Source: G963422745 sp965214285 (GTDB lineage Bacteria; Actinomycetota; Acidimicrobiia; Acidimicrobiales; Aldehydirespiratoraceae). From it: DNA of 64,000 nucleotides. Positions 49,374 to 57,847 of this stretch are shown in pieces (position 1 is the stretch's first letter; each line of letters starts with the position of its first letter). The position numbers were made by a program, and so were the translations under genes. Where the stretch lies: NCBI GenBank assembly GCA_965214285.1, contig OZ243946.1:3038001-3102000 (forward strand). The letters are read 5' to 3'. The notes below the pieces were generated by a model. It was not told the DNA's origin. It did not search any database and was given only the letters and a program-made list of their open reading frames with translations.

Positions 49374-49539
49374 AGAACCAACATCCAAGTTCTACGCGCC
49401 CATCTTGGCTGCCTGGCCTGATGATGTCCAGCGGCTAGTATTTCTTCTCCTGCGTCGCGAGTTCAGCCGTGCCAGCGAACTCGAAGAGGCCATCATCGCT
49501 GTTGCGCAAGCTCGGGCTACTGAGGAGGTTGACGAGTGA
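49360..49539 (+). CDS. Small 59-aa protein linking the helicase and SMC-like genes
   Basis: An ATG at 49360 (or GTG 49357) inside the helicase gene opens a short acidic, helical protein (FYAPILAAWPDDVQRLVFLL, then RREFSRASELEEAIIAVAQA). It overlaps both neighbours: 14 nt with the helicase end and 4 nt (GTGA) with the SMC-like start. The tight overlaps make translation likely. No domain was recognised. It may be an adaptor between the two enzymes. Confidence 0.7.
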   Translation: MPPTEEPTSKFYAPILAAWPDDVQRLVFLLLRREFSRASELEEAIIAVAQARATEEVDE

Positions 49540-51668
49540 AGTTTCACCGAATCGAGCTGGACAACTGGCGGCCATTCAAGGGCCACTCTTGGATGGACAT
49601 ATCCTCGACCGACGAGCGTCCAATCACGTTGGTGTTCGGAAAGAACGGAGGTGGCAAGACTTCCATGCTTACCGCCATATACTGGTGTCTCTATGGCAGG
49701 ATGGACCTGGAAGAGGGTAAAGGCGACCAGAATCTAGTTAATGACTATGCAGTGCAGGGATCCCGCGCAACGCGGAAGAGCCCTGCTTACGCCACAGTCA
49801 CGCTATACGCATCACGGCCAATTGATGATGCTGATATGTTGTATCGAATCCACCGTCGGCAACGTGCCTTCAACGGCGGCGGATCCAGAGTAGAAGCGAT
49901 GGACGGGCTCATCGTGGACCGCATAACGCCTCATGCTGGATATAGGTCTGGCGACGATGTGACACTTGCATGTGACCACATCGACTCTTCTTGTGAGCAG
50001 TTCGAGGACGGTAGTGCACAAGCTATCATTGAGAGGCTCCTCCCCCAGGGGTTGGCCAAGTATTTCTTCTACCCAGGTGAAACCTTGTCATTTCCATTCA
50101 GGAACGACAAGAAGAGCGTCGGTCAGTTGAGGGGCTTTCTCCGAGAGATCTCCGGCGGAAGCAAGTTTGAGCCGTTTCGCGACCTAATTGACGAATCTAA
50201 AAGGAGCCTTGATGCCCAGTCCAAGGCACACGCTGAGGCTTCTAGGCGCACGAAACGACTCCAGAAGGACATCGATGAGCTACAGGCAACACTCCAAGAG
50301 AACAAGCTCGCGCTTTCTCAGGTCGAAGCAGAACGAGATGCGGCTGAGGAGAATCGTAATCGGGTTGTTGCTCAGCTCGATGAGATCGAGCTTCTTCAAG
50401 ACGTCCTCGCTGCAGCCGAACGGGCCAGAGGGGAGGAAGGCCGTGCACAAGTTGACGTGACGACCGCAGAACAAGCGCTGACGGATGCTCTCAGTGAGGC
50501 CTACCTAACCGTGGCCACCGACGTCTTCGAGGCGGTCGTAGACGTATTCAGTGATCGTAAGTACCCTAACGACGTCTCTAGCAGCCTCGTTAAACAGCTT
50601 CGAGAGTCAATGGAGTGCATTTGCGGCCGACCGTTGACCGTCGACATGCTCCAGCTGTTGGAACCTCTGGCCCCTGCCTCTGATTCAGTGGTCGCACGAA
50701 TGCACACGCTGAACAGCTATGCGACGAGCTTGCGAACAACGGAGGAGGACCGACTGGCAGTCGATAGGGCTGCAGTCAAACTCAGGGTAGCACTGAGGGC
50801 CAAGAAGACAGCGATAGAGACGAGGGCTGACGCCGAAGCAAAGCTCATTGAGGCAGGGGCCGACGAGTTCGACGAGGTCGATAGAACTGATCTTGTTGCC
50901 TTGCGTCGACAATTGGACGATGAGATCCCCACGCTCACATACCGAGTTGGCAAGCTACAGCAGGCAATCGAGGACGGACAGGCTGCAATAGAAGACAAGG
51001 AAGCCGAAAAGCGAAGCAAGGCACCTAAGGATCACCGGGACGTTCACCGCGCTGCCGCAATCGCTCGGCAGATCAGCGAGCTTCTTGAAGCAATCGCCGA
51101 CAAGCAAGCCGACGTCGCGCGCGAGCAATTGGAGACTCTCATCAACGAGAAGTATGTTGTGTACAAGGAGAACATTGATGTCGCTGTAGATGGGGACCTC
51201 TTCGTCAAGGTCATCGACCGCACGGATACCGACGACATCGAGAAATCCGTTGGAGATTTGTCCGGAGCCGAGACGGCGCTCTTGACCTACGCCTTTGCAG
51301 CAGCCGCAGCTAAGCTGCTCCCGCAGTATCAGACACTCGATAAGCTGCTGACGACGACCCCGGTCTTTGCCGAGGTTCAGAACATTCCTCTTGTGGTTGA
51401 TGCGCCCTTCAGCAATCTGGGTCACGAATACAAGCGTAGGGTCATGGACCTCATGGCCAAAGGCTTCAGCCAAGTCATAATGTTTACAGAGTCGGCAGAT
51501 ACCGAGGTGCTGCAGGATTCCTTGGAGATGATCGGTGCAGAGTACCTTGTGCATTTCGAGGGTGACCTCGCTGAGGGGGTGGAGCGTAGCTTTGAATGGA
51601 GAGGTTTGCCCCGCACTTATGCATCGCCAGGAGGCGCGACCCGGTCAACCATCGAATCCATCGGATGA
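49536..51668 (+). CDS. DndD/SMC-like ATPase of the phosphorothioation-associated operon
   Basis: This 710-residue ATPase starts at GTG 49536. Walker A FGKNGGGKTS is at 34-43. A DndD-like region YFFYPGETLSFPF (about 178-190) follows, then long coiled coils (about 215-290 and 400-530). A possible metal hook is CICG (about 363). In the C-terminal half the signature-like DLSGAETALLTYAFAAAA and Walker B LVVDAPFSNLGHEYKRRV are visible. It is related to, but clearly distinct from, the DndD encoded at 55114. It probably forms the motor or DNA-clamping unit of the effector module. The base composition is lower in GC than the core genes, as for the whole island. Confidence 0.82.
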   Translation: MKFHRIELDNWRPFKGHSWMDISSTDERPITLVFGKNGGGKTSMLTAIYWCLYGRMDLEEGKGDQNLVNDYAVQGSRATRKSPAYATVTLYASRPIDDADMLYRIHRRQRAFNGGGSRVEAMDGLIVDRITPHAGYRSGDDVTLACDHIDSSCEQFEDGSAQAIIERLLPQGLAKYFFYPGETLSFPFRNDKKSVGQLRGFLREISGGSKFEPFRDLIDESKRSLDAQSKAHAEASRRTKRLQKDIDELQATLQENKLALSQVEAERDAAEENRNRVVAQLDEIELLQDVLAAAERARGEEGRAQVDVTTAEQALTDALSEAYLTVATDVFEAVVDVFSDRKYPNDVSSSLVKQLRESMECICGRPLTVDMLQLLEPLAPASDSVVARMHTLNSYATSLRTTEEDRLAVDRAAVKLRVALRAKKTAIETRADAEAKLIEAGADEFDEVDRTDLVALRRQLDDEIPTLTYRVGKLQQAIEDGQAAIEDKEAEKRSKAPKDHRDVHRAAAIARQISELLEAIADKQADVAREQLETLINEKYVVYKENIDVAVDGDLFVKVIDRTDTDDIEKSVGDLSGAETALLTYAFAAAAAKLLPQYQTLDKLLTTTPVFAEVQNIPLVVDAPFSNLGHEYKRRVMDLMAKGFSQVIMFTESADTEVLQDSLEMIGAEYLVHFEGDLAEGVERSFEWRGLPRTYASPGGATRSTIESIG

Positions 51669-51671
51669 ATT

Positions 51672-52157
51672 GTGACTACACCATCGGATCCTGACCGACC
51701 TTACGTGTTGATTCCGGAGCGGTTCGGTCCACTAATGGCTCTAGTGCGCCGCACCGGCCAGTCTAGTCAGGCGATCTTTCCCAATGCTTTTGACCTACTG
51801 TGTTTCAGTGCAGCTGTTGGATTCGCTCGCAATCAGACAGGCGTGACTGCGGCAAATAGCAACGATAGGGCCAGCGGCGGCGAAGTCATCATGAATATCC
51901 CCGATCGTAAGGACCGGCTGTTATGCGACATGATTGCTGTGGCGCATACACGGGATGACTCAGTCTTGGAGGTGGGTAGGCTTCAAGAACGACTCGAGAT
52001 CTTCATGAGTTACGCCTGTGGTGGCATGGAGCATCTGATGAGCCTGACAGATGCGCGACCGGCTCGTTCCGCAGTCGAGGCCATCATTCGCCGTACTGAC
52101 GTCGACACTTCAGTCATTGAGCTAGGAGAGCTAATTGATCCTAGTGACCAAGAATAG
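51672..52157 (+). CDS. Small Dnd-associated protein (resembles Dnd system-associated protein 4)
   Basis: This 161-residue protein starts at GTG, 3 nt after the SMC-like gene, and ends the operon. The FPNAFDLLCFSAAVGFARNQ segment resembles Dnd system-associated protein 4, a small family found with phosphorothioation genes, as I remember it. The rest is helical with no catalytic motif visible. It is convergent with dndA across a 140-nt gap in which I see no clear hairpin with a T-run. The family assignment rests on one motif and on context. Confidence 0.55.
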   Translation: MTTPSDPDRPYVLIPERFGPLMALVRRTGQSSQAIFPNAFDLLCFSAAVGFARNQTGVTAANSNDRASGGEVIMNIPDRKDRLLCDMIAVAHTRDDSVLEVGRLQERLEIFMSYACGGMEHLMSLTDARPARSAVEAIIRRTDVDTSVIELGELIDPSDQE

Positions 52158-52298
52158 CATCATCCCGCTCGCCTAGGTAGTGATTGATATACGGCGACCG
52201 CGTAGCCCGACTCCTTCCTCATGTATCGCTTCCGACGCCCCTTTCCAGGATTGCGACGAGCTGCGTATCGATTTGATGGAGGCCTGAAACGCCCGTCT

Positions 52299-53450
52299 TC
52301 AGCCAGAATCCAAGTATAGGGCGCCGGAGAGCCGCTGTGCGATCAGCTTCCAGTCAAGGTGGATTGGTTCGTGGGACCAAGAGATTCGGATGGCTCCCTG
52401 TATTCGCTCCGCGCCGAGACTCATTGCAGTGAGGACGTGGGATGGCTCGTAGGTGCTGGAAGTGCAGGCGGAGCCGTTAGAAATCGCCACATGGTCGCGA
52501 AGCAGCATCATGGCTGCCTCGGCGTCCAAACCCGGTATCGAGAGGTTCAGCACGTGCGGAAGGGTGCGTTCCTGGTCGCCGTTGAACTCGGGGCGGAGAT
52601 CGGATAGAGCTCTGAGCACCTCGACTCGCTGTGCCTGGCAGGCGGAGGCGCGATCCTCCAACTCAGCCATTGCGAGGCGACAGGCTTCGCCAAGGCCAGC
52701 GACCAGCGGAACCGGGACCGTTCCGGGCCGCAGGCCTCGCTCCTGACCACCCCCCACCATGAGTGGGCTGAGAGGAGGACGGTCGTACCCGCGGCGCCGC
52801 GCGACGAGCGCTCCGACGCCCATTGGCCCATAGAGCTTGTGCCCGGACATTGAGATGAGGTCGATGCGCTGGTCGCCGAGCCCCCGTGCCTTCCCGAAGG
52901 TCTGAGCCGCGTCGACATGCCAGTAGGCAGGATGCTCCTTGAGCACTGCTGCGATCCCATCCAGAGGCTGAATCACGCCCGTCTCGTTGTTCGCGTGCAT
53001 CGTGCTGACGACCACCGTGTCCGGCCTGAGACGGACCGCGATCTCGTCTGGATCCACCCATCCGCTCGGTCCGACGGGGACCAGTTCGACCTCGATTTCG
53101 TGGGCCTCTTCGATCGCGCTTAGGGGCTCGAGGACCGCCTTGTGCTCGATCTCGAGGGCGAGCACGTGGCGGCGACCACTCGCCCAGGCATGCGGAGCGA
53201 TCCCCTGCAGGGCCAGGTTGTTCGCTTCGGTCGCTCCGGAGGTGAAGACCACCTCATCGGGCTCAGCGTCACAGACTGCCGCCACGCGGGTCCGGGCCTC
53301 TTCGACCGCCCGCGACGCTTCGAGCCCGTACTCGTGGGTTCGGGATCCCGCGTTGCCGAACTCCTCCTCCATGAAGCGGAGCACCACGGCCGCGACCCTT
53401 GAATCGACCGGCGTGGTAGCGCAGAAGTCCAGGTAGGCGGCTTGGGTCAT
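52299..53450 (-). CDS. dndA: Cysteine desulfurase of DNA phosphorothioation (DndA, IscS-like)
   Basis: This 383-residue PLP enzyme has the Schiff-base Lys205 in SMSGHKLYGP, HANNETGVIQP (152-162), substrate His in EIEHKAVLEP, and the catalytic Cys329 in SNGSACTSSTYEPSHVL. These identify a group-I NifS/IscS-type desulfurase. It supplies persulfide sulfur and helps build the iron-sulfur cluster of DndC. The gene is divergent from dndC across about 110 nt, with AAGGAG before its ATG, the classic dndA/dndC-E layout. A second, housekeeping role cannot be excluded, but the position argues for DndA. Confidence 0.9.
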   Translation of the reverse strand: MTQAAYLDFCATTPVDSRVAAVVLRFMEEEFGNAGSRTHEYGLEASRAVEEARTRVAAVCDAEPDEVVFTSGATEANNLALQGIAPHAWASGRRHVLALEIEHKAVLEPLSAIEEAHEIEVELVPVGPSGWVDPDEIAVRLRPDTVVVSTMHANNETGVIQPLDGIAAVLKEHPAYWHVDAAQTFGKARGLGDQRIDLISMSGHKLYGPMGVGALVARRRGYDRPPLSPLMVGGGQERGLRPGTVPVPLVAGLGEACRLAMAELEDRASACQAQRVEVLRALSDLRPEFNGDQERTLPHVLNLSIPGLDAEAAMMLLRDHVAISNGSACTSSTYEPSHVLTAMSLGAERIQGAIRISWSHEPIHLDWKLIAQRLSGALYLDSG

Positions 53451-53474
53451 CGAAATCCACTCCTTCAGGCTGGG

Positions 53475-53485
53475 CCTAGTCTAGG
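53475..53485. promoter_or_regulatory. Inverted repeat in the dndA-dndC divergent promoter region
   Basis: CCTAGTCTAGG is a perfect inverted repeat with a one-base centre, located between the divergent dndA and dndC genes; a weaker outer match (CTGGGC left, GGGCCAG right) extends it. It could bind a repressor. The usual regulator gene dndB is not found in the window. Confidence 0.35.
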
Positions 53486-53560
53486 ATGGGCCAGCGACAT
53501 CACCGCTAGGCTGACCAGCTTGCCCCTGGTGGCCTCCGCAACCCGGTCTTGAAGGACAGC

Positions 53561-55114
53561 ATGACCGCCACGCCTATCGAAGTGAAGAGCGGACCAGCAC
53601 GGTCGGGCGGCTCCGCCTTCGCAGGACGAGGCCTGCGCACCGAAATCCGGCGACTCGTCGAGTCGGTCAAGGCCCTGTACCGGGCCGACGGAATCCCCTG
53701 GGTTGTGGGCTACTCAGGCGGCAAGGATTCGACCGCGACGCTGCAGGTCGTCTGGTCGGCGATTCAGGAGCTGCCGACGGAAGAGCGCACGAAGCCGGTC
53801 TACGTCATCACGAACGACACCCTCGTCGAGAATCCGGCAGTCGCTGCCTGGGTCCACCGGTCCCACGACGCCATGCGAGCGGCCGCAGCCGACCAGGGTC
53901 TGCCCATCTCGGCGCACCTGCTCTCCCCCAAGGTGAGCGAGACATTCTGGGTCAACCTCATCGGCCGGGGCTATCCGGCCCCGAACCGGCGCTTCCGGTG
54001 GTGCACAGAGCGGATGAAGATCAACCCGACCACTCGGTTCATCCGGTCTGTCGTGAAGGACAACGGTGAGGCCATCATCGTGCTGGGAGCACGGCGAGCC
54101 GAGTCCGCTGCACGCGCAGCCCGGATTGACCGCTGGGACAAGCAGTCCGTGCGGGAGAGCTTGACTCCCCACAGCGACCTGGCGTCGGCACTGGTCTACA
54201 AGCCAATAGTCGACTGGACCGACGACGACGTCTGGCTCTACCTCATGCAGGTCCCAAACCCCTGGCGGTTCGACAACAAGCAGTTGCTGACGATGTATCG
54301 CACGGCCTCGCCGGACGCGGAATGCCCAGTCGTCGTGGACACCTCGACGCCGAGCTGCGGCAACTCCCGCTTCGGTTGCTGGACATGCACGGTCGTCGAC
54401 AAAGACAAGTCCATGTCAGCGATGATCCAGAATGACACAGAAAAGGAATGGATGCAGCCACTCCTGGACATCCGCGACCAGATCGCTGATGCTACCGAAG
54501 GTCGCTCACTTCGAGACTTCCGACGGCTCAACGGGCGGGTTTCGCTCTTCAAGGGCAGCCACGTCCCGGGGCCCTATACGCAGGAAGGACGCGCCCACTG
54601 GCTGCGCCTGGTTCTCGAAGCACAGGCTTGGGTGCGGACAAACGGGCCAGAAGACGTGCGCCACATCGAACTCATCACCATCGACGAGCTTCATGAGATT
54701 CGACGCATCTGGATAACTGAGAAGCACGAACACGAGGATCTCCTGCCCACGATCTATCGGGACGCCACGGGCGAACTGTTCCCAGGCCAGGCCAAGTACG
54801 ATGATCAGTTTCCGTTCGACACCGAGGATCTGGCCGAACTGCGGGCACTCAGCCGGTCGGGCCTCCAATACGAACTGCTTCGTGAGCTCATCTCAGTCGA
54901 ACACCGGCATCGTGTCGCCGCACGACGAAACGGGCTCTGGGACGACATCGGTGCAGCCATAGACAGGTCCGGGTTCAGATCGGCCGACGAGGCCATCGAT
55001 CTCATGAAAGCAATGACACGTGGCCGCCAAGCCGTCGATGCTGGCGCACCGGTCGACTTTGACACCACGCTTGCGGCAGTGGTCGAAGGCGAGACTGGCG
55101 ACGAGACCACCTAA
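53561..55114 (+). CDS. dndC: DNA phosphorothioation ATP pyrophosphatase / sulfurtransferase DndC
   Basis: This 517-residue PAPS-reductase-like protein has the PP-loop YSGGKDSTA (51-59), which activates DNA with ATP. A cysteine set in the middle, PSCGNSRFGCWTC plus Cys in DAECPVV, should bind the 4Fe-4S cluster. ATG 53561 is chosen because AAGGA lies about 6 nt upstream; the TTG at 53549 is weaker. DndC transfers sulfur from DndA to the DNA backbone with DndD and DndE. Its TAA overlaps the dndD ATG by one base (TAATG), so the genes are one operon. Confidence 0.93.
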   Translation: MTATPIEVKSGPARSGGSAFAGRGLRTEIRRLVESVKALYRADGIPWVVGYSGGKDSTATLQVVWSAIQELPTEERTKPVYVITNDTLVENPAVAAWVHRSHDAMRAAAADQGLPISAHLLSPKVSETFWVNLIGRGYPAPNRRFRWCTERMKINPTTRFIRSVVKDNGEAIIVLGARRAESAARAARIDRWDKQSVRESLTPHSDLASALVYKPIVDWTDDDVWLYLMQVPNPWRFDNKQLLTMYRTASPDAECPVVVDTSTPSCGNSRFGCWTCTVVDKDKSMSAMIQNDTEKEWMQPLLDIRDQIADATEGRSLRDFRRLNGRVSLFKGSHVPGPYTQEGRAHWLRLVLEAQAWVRTNGPEDVRHIELITIDELHEIRRIWITEKHEHEDLLPTIYRDATGELFPGQAKYDDQFPFDTEDLAELRALSRSGLQYELLRELISVEHRHRVAARRNGLWDDIGAAIDRSGFRSADEAIDLMKAMTRGRQAVDAGAPVDFDTTLAAVVEGETGDETT

Positions 55115-57087
55115 TGCGCCTCCGCACACTGACCCTGAACAACGTAGGTGTCTACCGCGGCCCACAGACCGTGAGATTCTCAACCCTGAAGACAAAACCG
55201 ATCACCCTTATCGGAGGCCAGAACGGGACTGGGAAGACGTCTCTGCTTGATTCGATCCCCTTGGCGCTCTACGGAAACCGAGCCCGGCGAATTCTCAACG
55301 GCGTCGCCTACAGCCAATACCTGCATGACCTCGTCCATCACGGTGAAAGGACGGCGTCCGTCACGCTTGAGTTCGACCGAACCGAAGACGGTCAATTGGT
55401 CCGCTACGTCGTCGGACGAACGTGGAGACGCAGCAGTCGTGGTCGATCCGATGATCGATTGATGGTTACAACCAACGGGGAGCCACGGTCGGACCTAGTG
55501 GGAGCGTGGCCCGAATTCGTCGAAGGCATCATTCCAATGGCCGTCGCTGATTTGACGATATTCGATGGGGAGAAGATCGAGGCACTCGCCGATCCTTCCT
55601 CATCTACGGATGTGCTACGAACCAGCCTGTACGGCCTCCTTGGCCTTGATCTTATCGATCAACTTCAGACCGATCTGCAACACTTCCGCCGCCGCGCGGC
55701 GAGGACCCACGATGCCTCAATCTCCAGAGATCTTGGCATGTCTCTCAGAGAGGCCGAGCTCGCACTCCTGGCAGCCAACGAGCAACGAGACGCAACCGCG
55801 CAAAACCTCGACGCAGCACAGAACAACAAGTCATGCCTAGAAGCCGAGCTGCAACAGGCAACAGATAGGCTTGCTCAAGCTGGCGGCGGCCTGCATGCGG
55901 AGCGGGATAGCCTGAATCGCGAGCTCGCGGAGTCAGGTTCAGCAGGCAACACTGTCGAGCGTGAGCTTCTGCAGCTTGCTGCCAGTGACTTGCCGTTGAC
56001 TCTTGTACCTGACTTGCTCAAGGCCGTGGCGGCATCAGGTGAACAGCAGGACGCAGCCGCCCTGGATGATAGACTGCGCAGCCAAATTGCTTCCCGGGAT
56101 AGGCGACTCGTGGAACGCCTTACAACGGATCTTGGACTTGATCGGATGTCCACTGCACGTATCCGTGACCTGTTCAAGAATGACCTGGACGCCATTGAAC
56201 GGCCGCCAGCGCCAACCTTCATTCCAACTCACGATGCAGCGGAGGCTTCACGAGCGCTAGTTAACCACCAGACTCACGATCTTCGAGCCGAAGCGCATCG
56301 GCTGGTAGACCAGCTCTCTGCGCACCATGCCGAATCCGACCGTCTGGAGAAAATATTGGCCGCAGCTCCCGCTGGTGATCGGATCGCGTCCATTGTACAT
56401 GATGTTGCTACTGCGGAAGCTGAGCTACGGACCGCAGACCAAGCTGTGGAACAGGCCCACATCGCCTACAGCGATGCAGATCGACGCGCGGAAACTGCCC
56501 AGCGCTCCGTGGACAAGATCGCCCTAGAGATTCTCGACGTCGGTGCCGCAGATGTGAATGCCGCTCGTATCGTCCGTGAGATATCGGATGCAGATGCAGT
56601 GTTGACTGAGTTCGCTGAACACATGATCCGCAAGCACCTCGATCGTATCACCGATGCCATCAATTCATCGGTCGGCAAACTGTTCCTGAAGCGGGGACTC
56701 GTCAAGAAGGTGACCATTGACCCGTCTGACTTGTCCGTCATGCTGATCGGTGACCTCAGACAGCCTCTCAATTCACTACAGCTTAGCGCCGGCGAACGGC
56801 AGCTCATGGCGACGGCTGTGCTATGGGGTCTATCGCAGTGTACTGGGATGACTCTTCCAACAGTCATCGATACACCTGTCGGTCGTCTTGACCGCTCTCA
56901 CCGCTCAAACCTTGTGGGCCGTTACTTCCCCAATGCCGCCCGGCAAGTCGTCCTCCTATCCACCGACGAGGAGATTGTCGGCGAACACCTAGACCGCCTG
57001 CTGCCTCGAGTAGGTGCACAATACCTCCTGGACTTCAACGAGACGGAAGGATGCACGTCCATAGTTGAAGGGTACTTCGATGGATAG
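55114..57087 (+). CDS. dndD: DNA phosphorothioation ATPase DndD
   Basis: This 657-residue SMC/RecF-like ATPase has Walker A GGQNGTGKTS (34-43), the characteristic LTIFDGEKIEALAD (about 150), two coiled-coil arms (about 200-290 and 380-490), signature LQLSAGERQLMATAVLW and Walker B/D-loop TVIDTPVGRLDRSHR near the C terminus. DndD supplies ATPase and possibly DNA-nicking activity for sulfur incorporation. It overlaps dndC by one base and dndE by 8 nt. It differs enough from the ATPase at 49536 to show that the two belong to separate modules. Confidence 0.93.
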   Translation: MRLRTLTLNNVGVYRGPQTVRFSTLKTKPITLIGGQNGTGKTSLLDSIPLALYGNRARRILNGVAYSQYLHDLVHHGERTASVTLEFDRTEDGQLVRYVVGRTWRRSSRGRSDDRLMVTTNGEPRSDLVGAWPEFVEGIIPMAVADLTIFDGEKIEALADPSSSTDVLRTSLYGLLGLDLIDQLQTDLQHFRRRAARTHDASISRDLGMSLREAELALLAANEQRDATAQNLDAAQNNKSCLEAELQQATDRLAQAGGGLHAERDSLNRELAESGSAGNTVERELLQLAASDLPLTLVPDLLKAVAASGEQQDAAALDDRLRSQIASRDRRLVERLTTDLGLDRMSTARIRDLFKNDLDAIERPPAPTFIPTHDAAEASRALVNHQTHDLRAEAHRLVDQLSAHHAESDRLEKILAAAPAGDRIASIVHDVATAEAELRTADQAVEQAHIAYSDADRRAETAQRSVDKIALEILDVGAADVNAARIVREISDADAVLTEFAEHMIRKHLDRITDAINSSVGKLFLKRGLVKKVTIDPSDLSVMLIGDLRQPLNSLQLSAGERQLMATAVLWGLSQCTGMTLPTVIDTPVGRLDRSHRSNLVGRYFPNAARQVVLLSTDEEIVGEHLDRLLPRVGAQYLLDFNETEGCTSIVEGYFDG

Positions 57088-57472
57088 AGCAGCACCCGTT
57101 GAGATAGTGCGTGTCGACGAACGAGCAAAGAGCCACCTAACGACGCTCAAGCGCCGAACGGGAATCAAGAACTGGAACGTTCTTTGCCGATGGGCACTTT
57201 GCATTTCGCTCGCCGAGGAGTCAGCCCCTGCGGAATACGACATCGGCACGATGTCGAACGTCGAGATGTCATGGGCGACTTTCGGCGGTGCATCAGCCGA
57301 CCTCTACGCAGCAATCATCCGTGCCCGCTGCGAGGCTGACGGCATTCAGCAGACGACTGATGCTGTCGCGAACCAATTCCGACTTCATCTACATCGTGGC
57401 ATTACCTACCTGGTCGGCGATGAGGAAACGAAGTCGCTGAGTGGTCTGATCTCACTCGCGGCTCGACACTAG
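57080..57472 (+). CDS. dndE: DNA phosphorothioation protein DndE
   Basis: This 130-residue protein from ATG 57080 has the DndE hallmarks LKRRTGIKNWNVLCRWALC (about 20-38), NVEMSWATFGG and the C-terminal HLHRGITYL. DndE forms a small helical, DNA-contacting subunit, described as binding nicked DNA. An upstream TTG at 57065 in frame would add five residues; ATG is preferred. It completes a dndC-dndD-dndE operon. No dndB precedes it and no dndF/G/H follows, so host modification is complete but the effector must be the neighbouring non-canonical genes. Confidence 0.93.
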   Translation: MDRAAPVEIVRVDERAKSHLTTLKRRTGIKNWNVLCRWALCISLAEESAPAEYDIGTMSNVEMSWATFGGASADLYAAIIRARCEADGIQQTTDAVANQFRLHLHRGITYLVGDEETKSLSGLISLAARH

Positions 57473-57780
57473 TGGCCATCACCTTGGTTGACTAACTTGC
57501 TTGCTTCCGGCCGAACGATCATCCCCCGCGGTGGTCGCCCGAGCGGGAGCGCCCACTCATTCCCGCAGGGATCCCAGCGGATCCGGACCCGTCGCGATAT
57601 CCCAGCGGAATCCGTCAAGGTCACGAACGACGGTGTCCGCCAGGTGACCTTGAACTCAATTGGCAATCCAGCGGACACGTGCAAGGGAACCGCAAGACCT
57701 CCGACGATGAATGCAGCGACCGGATGCTCCTTCAACGAACCAAGCCTCCAAGGCGAGGGGTCATTCAGCAATTCTGGCAC
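57469..57780 (-). CDS. Hypothetical or remnant ORF between dndE and the ABC-3C-like operon
   Basis: This is a 103-codon ORF from GTG 57780. The frame just before the start encodes CPVTGKPVP after a stop codon, and later WDPCGNEW, so it may be a 5'-truncated fragment of a zinc-binding protein. An ORF of 107 codons (57488-57811) overlaps it on the other strand and looks no more convincing. No ribosome site is clear. The 375-nt gap contains nothing else I recognise. Confidence 0.3.
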   Translation of the reverse strand: MPELLNDPSPWRLGSLKEHPVAAFIVGGLAVPLHVSAGLPIEFKVTWRTPSFVTLTDSAGISRRVRIRWDPCGNEWALPLGRPPRGMIVRPEASKLVNQGDGH

Positions 57781-57847
57781 TGGCTTGCCGGTGACTGGAC
57801 AGATTCAATAGCCACAAGTCTAGAACAATGCCACCGACAGCCAGTAT

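Noticed and set aside
57488..57811. 107-codon plus-strand ORF after dndE
   Set aside because: Low-complexity Ser/Thr/Gly content, no recognisable fold, and it overlaps an equally weak minus-strand ORF.
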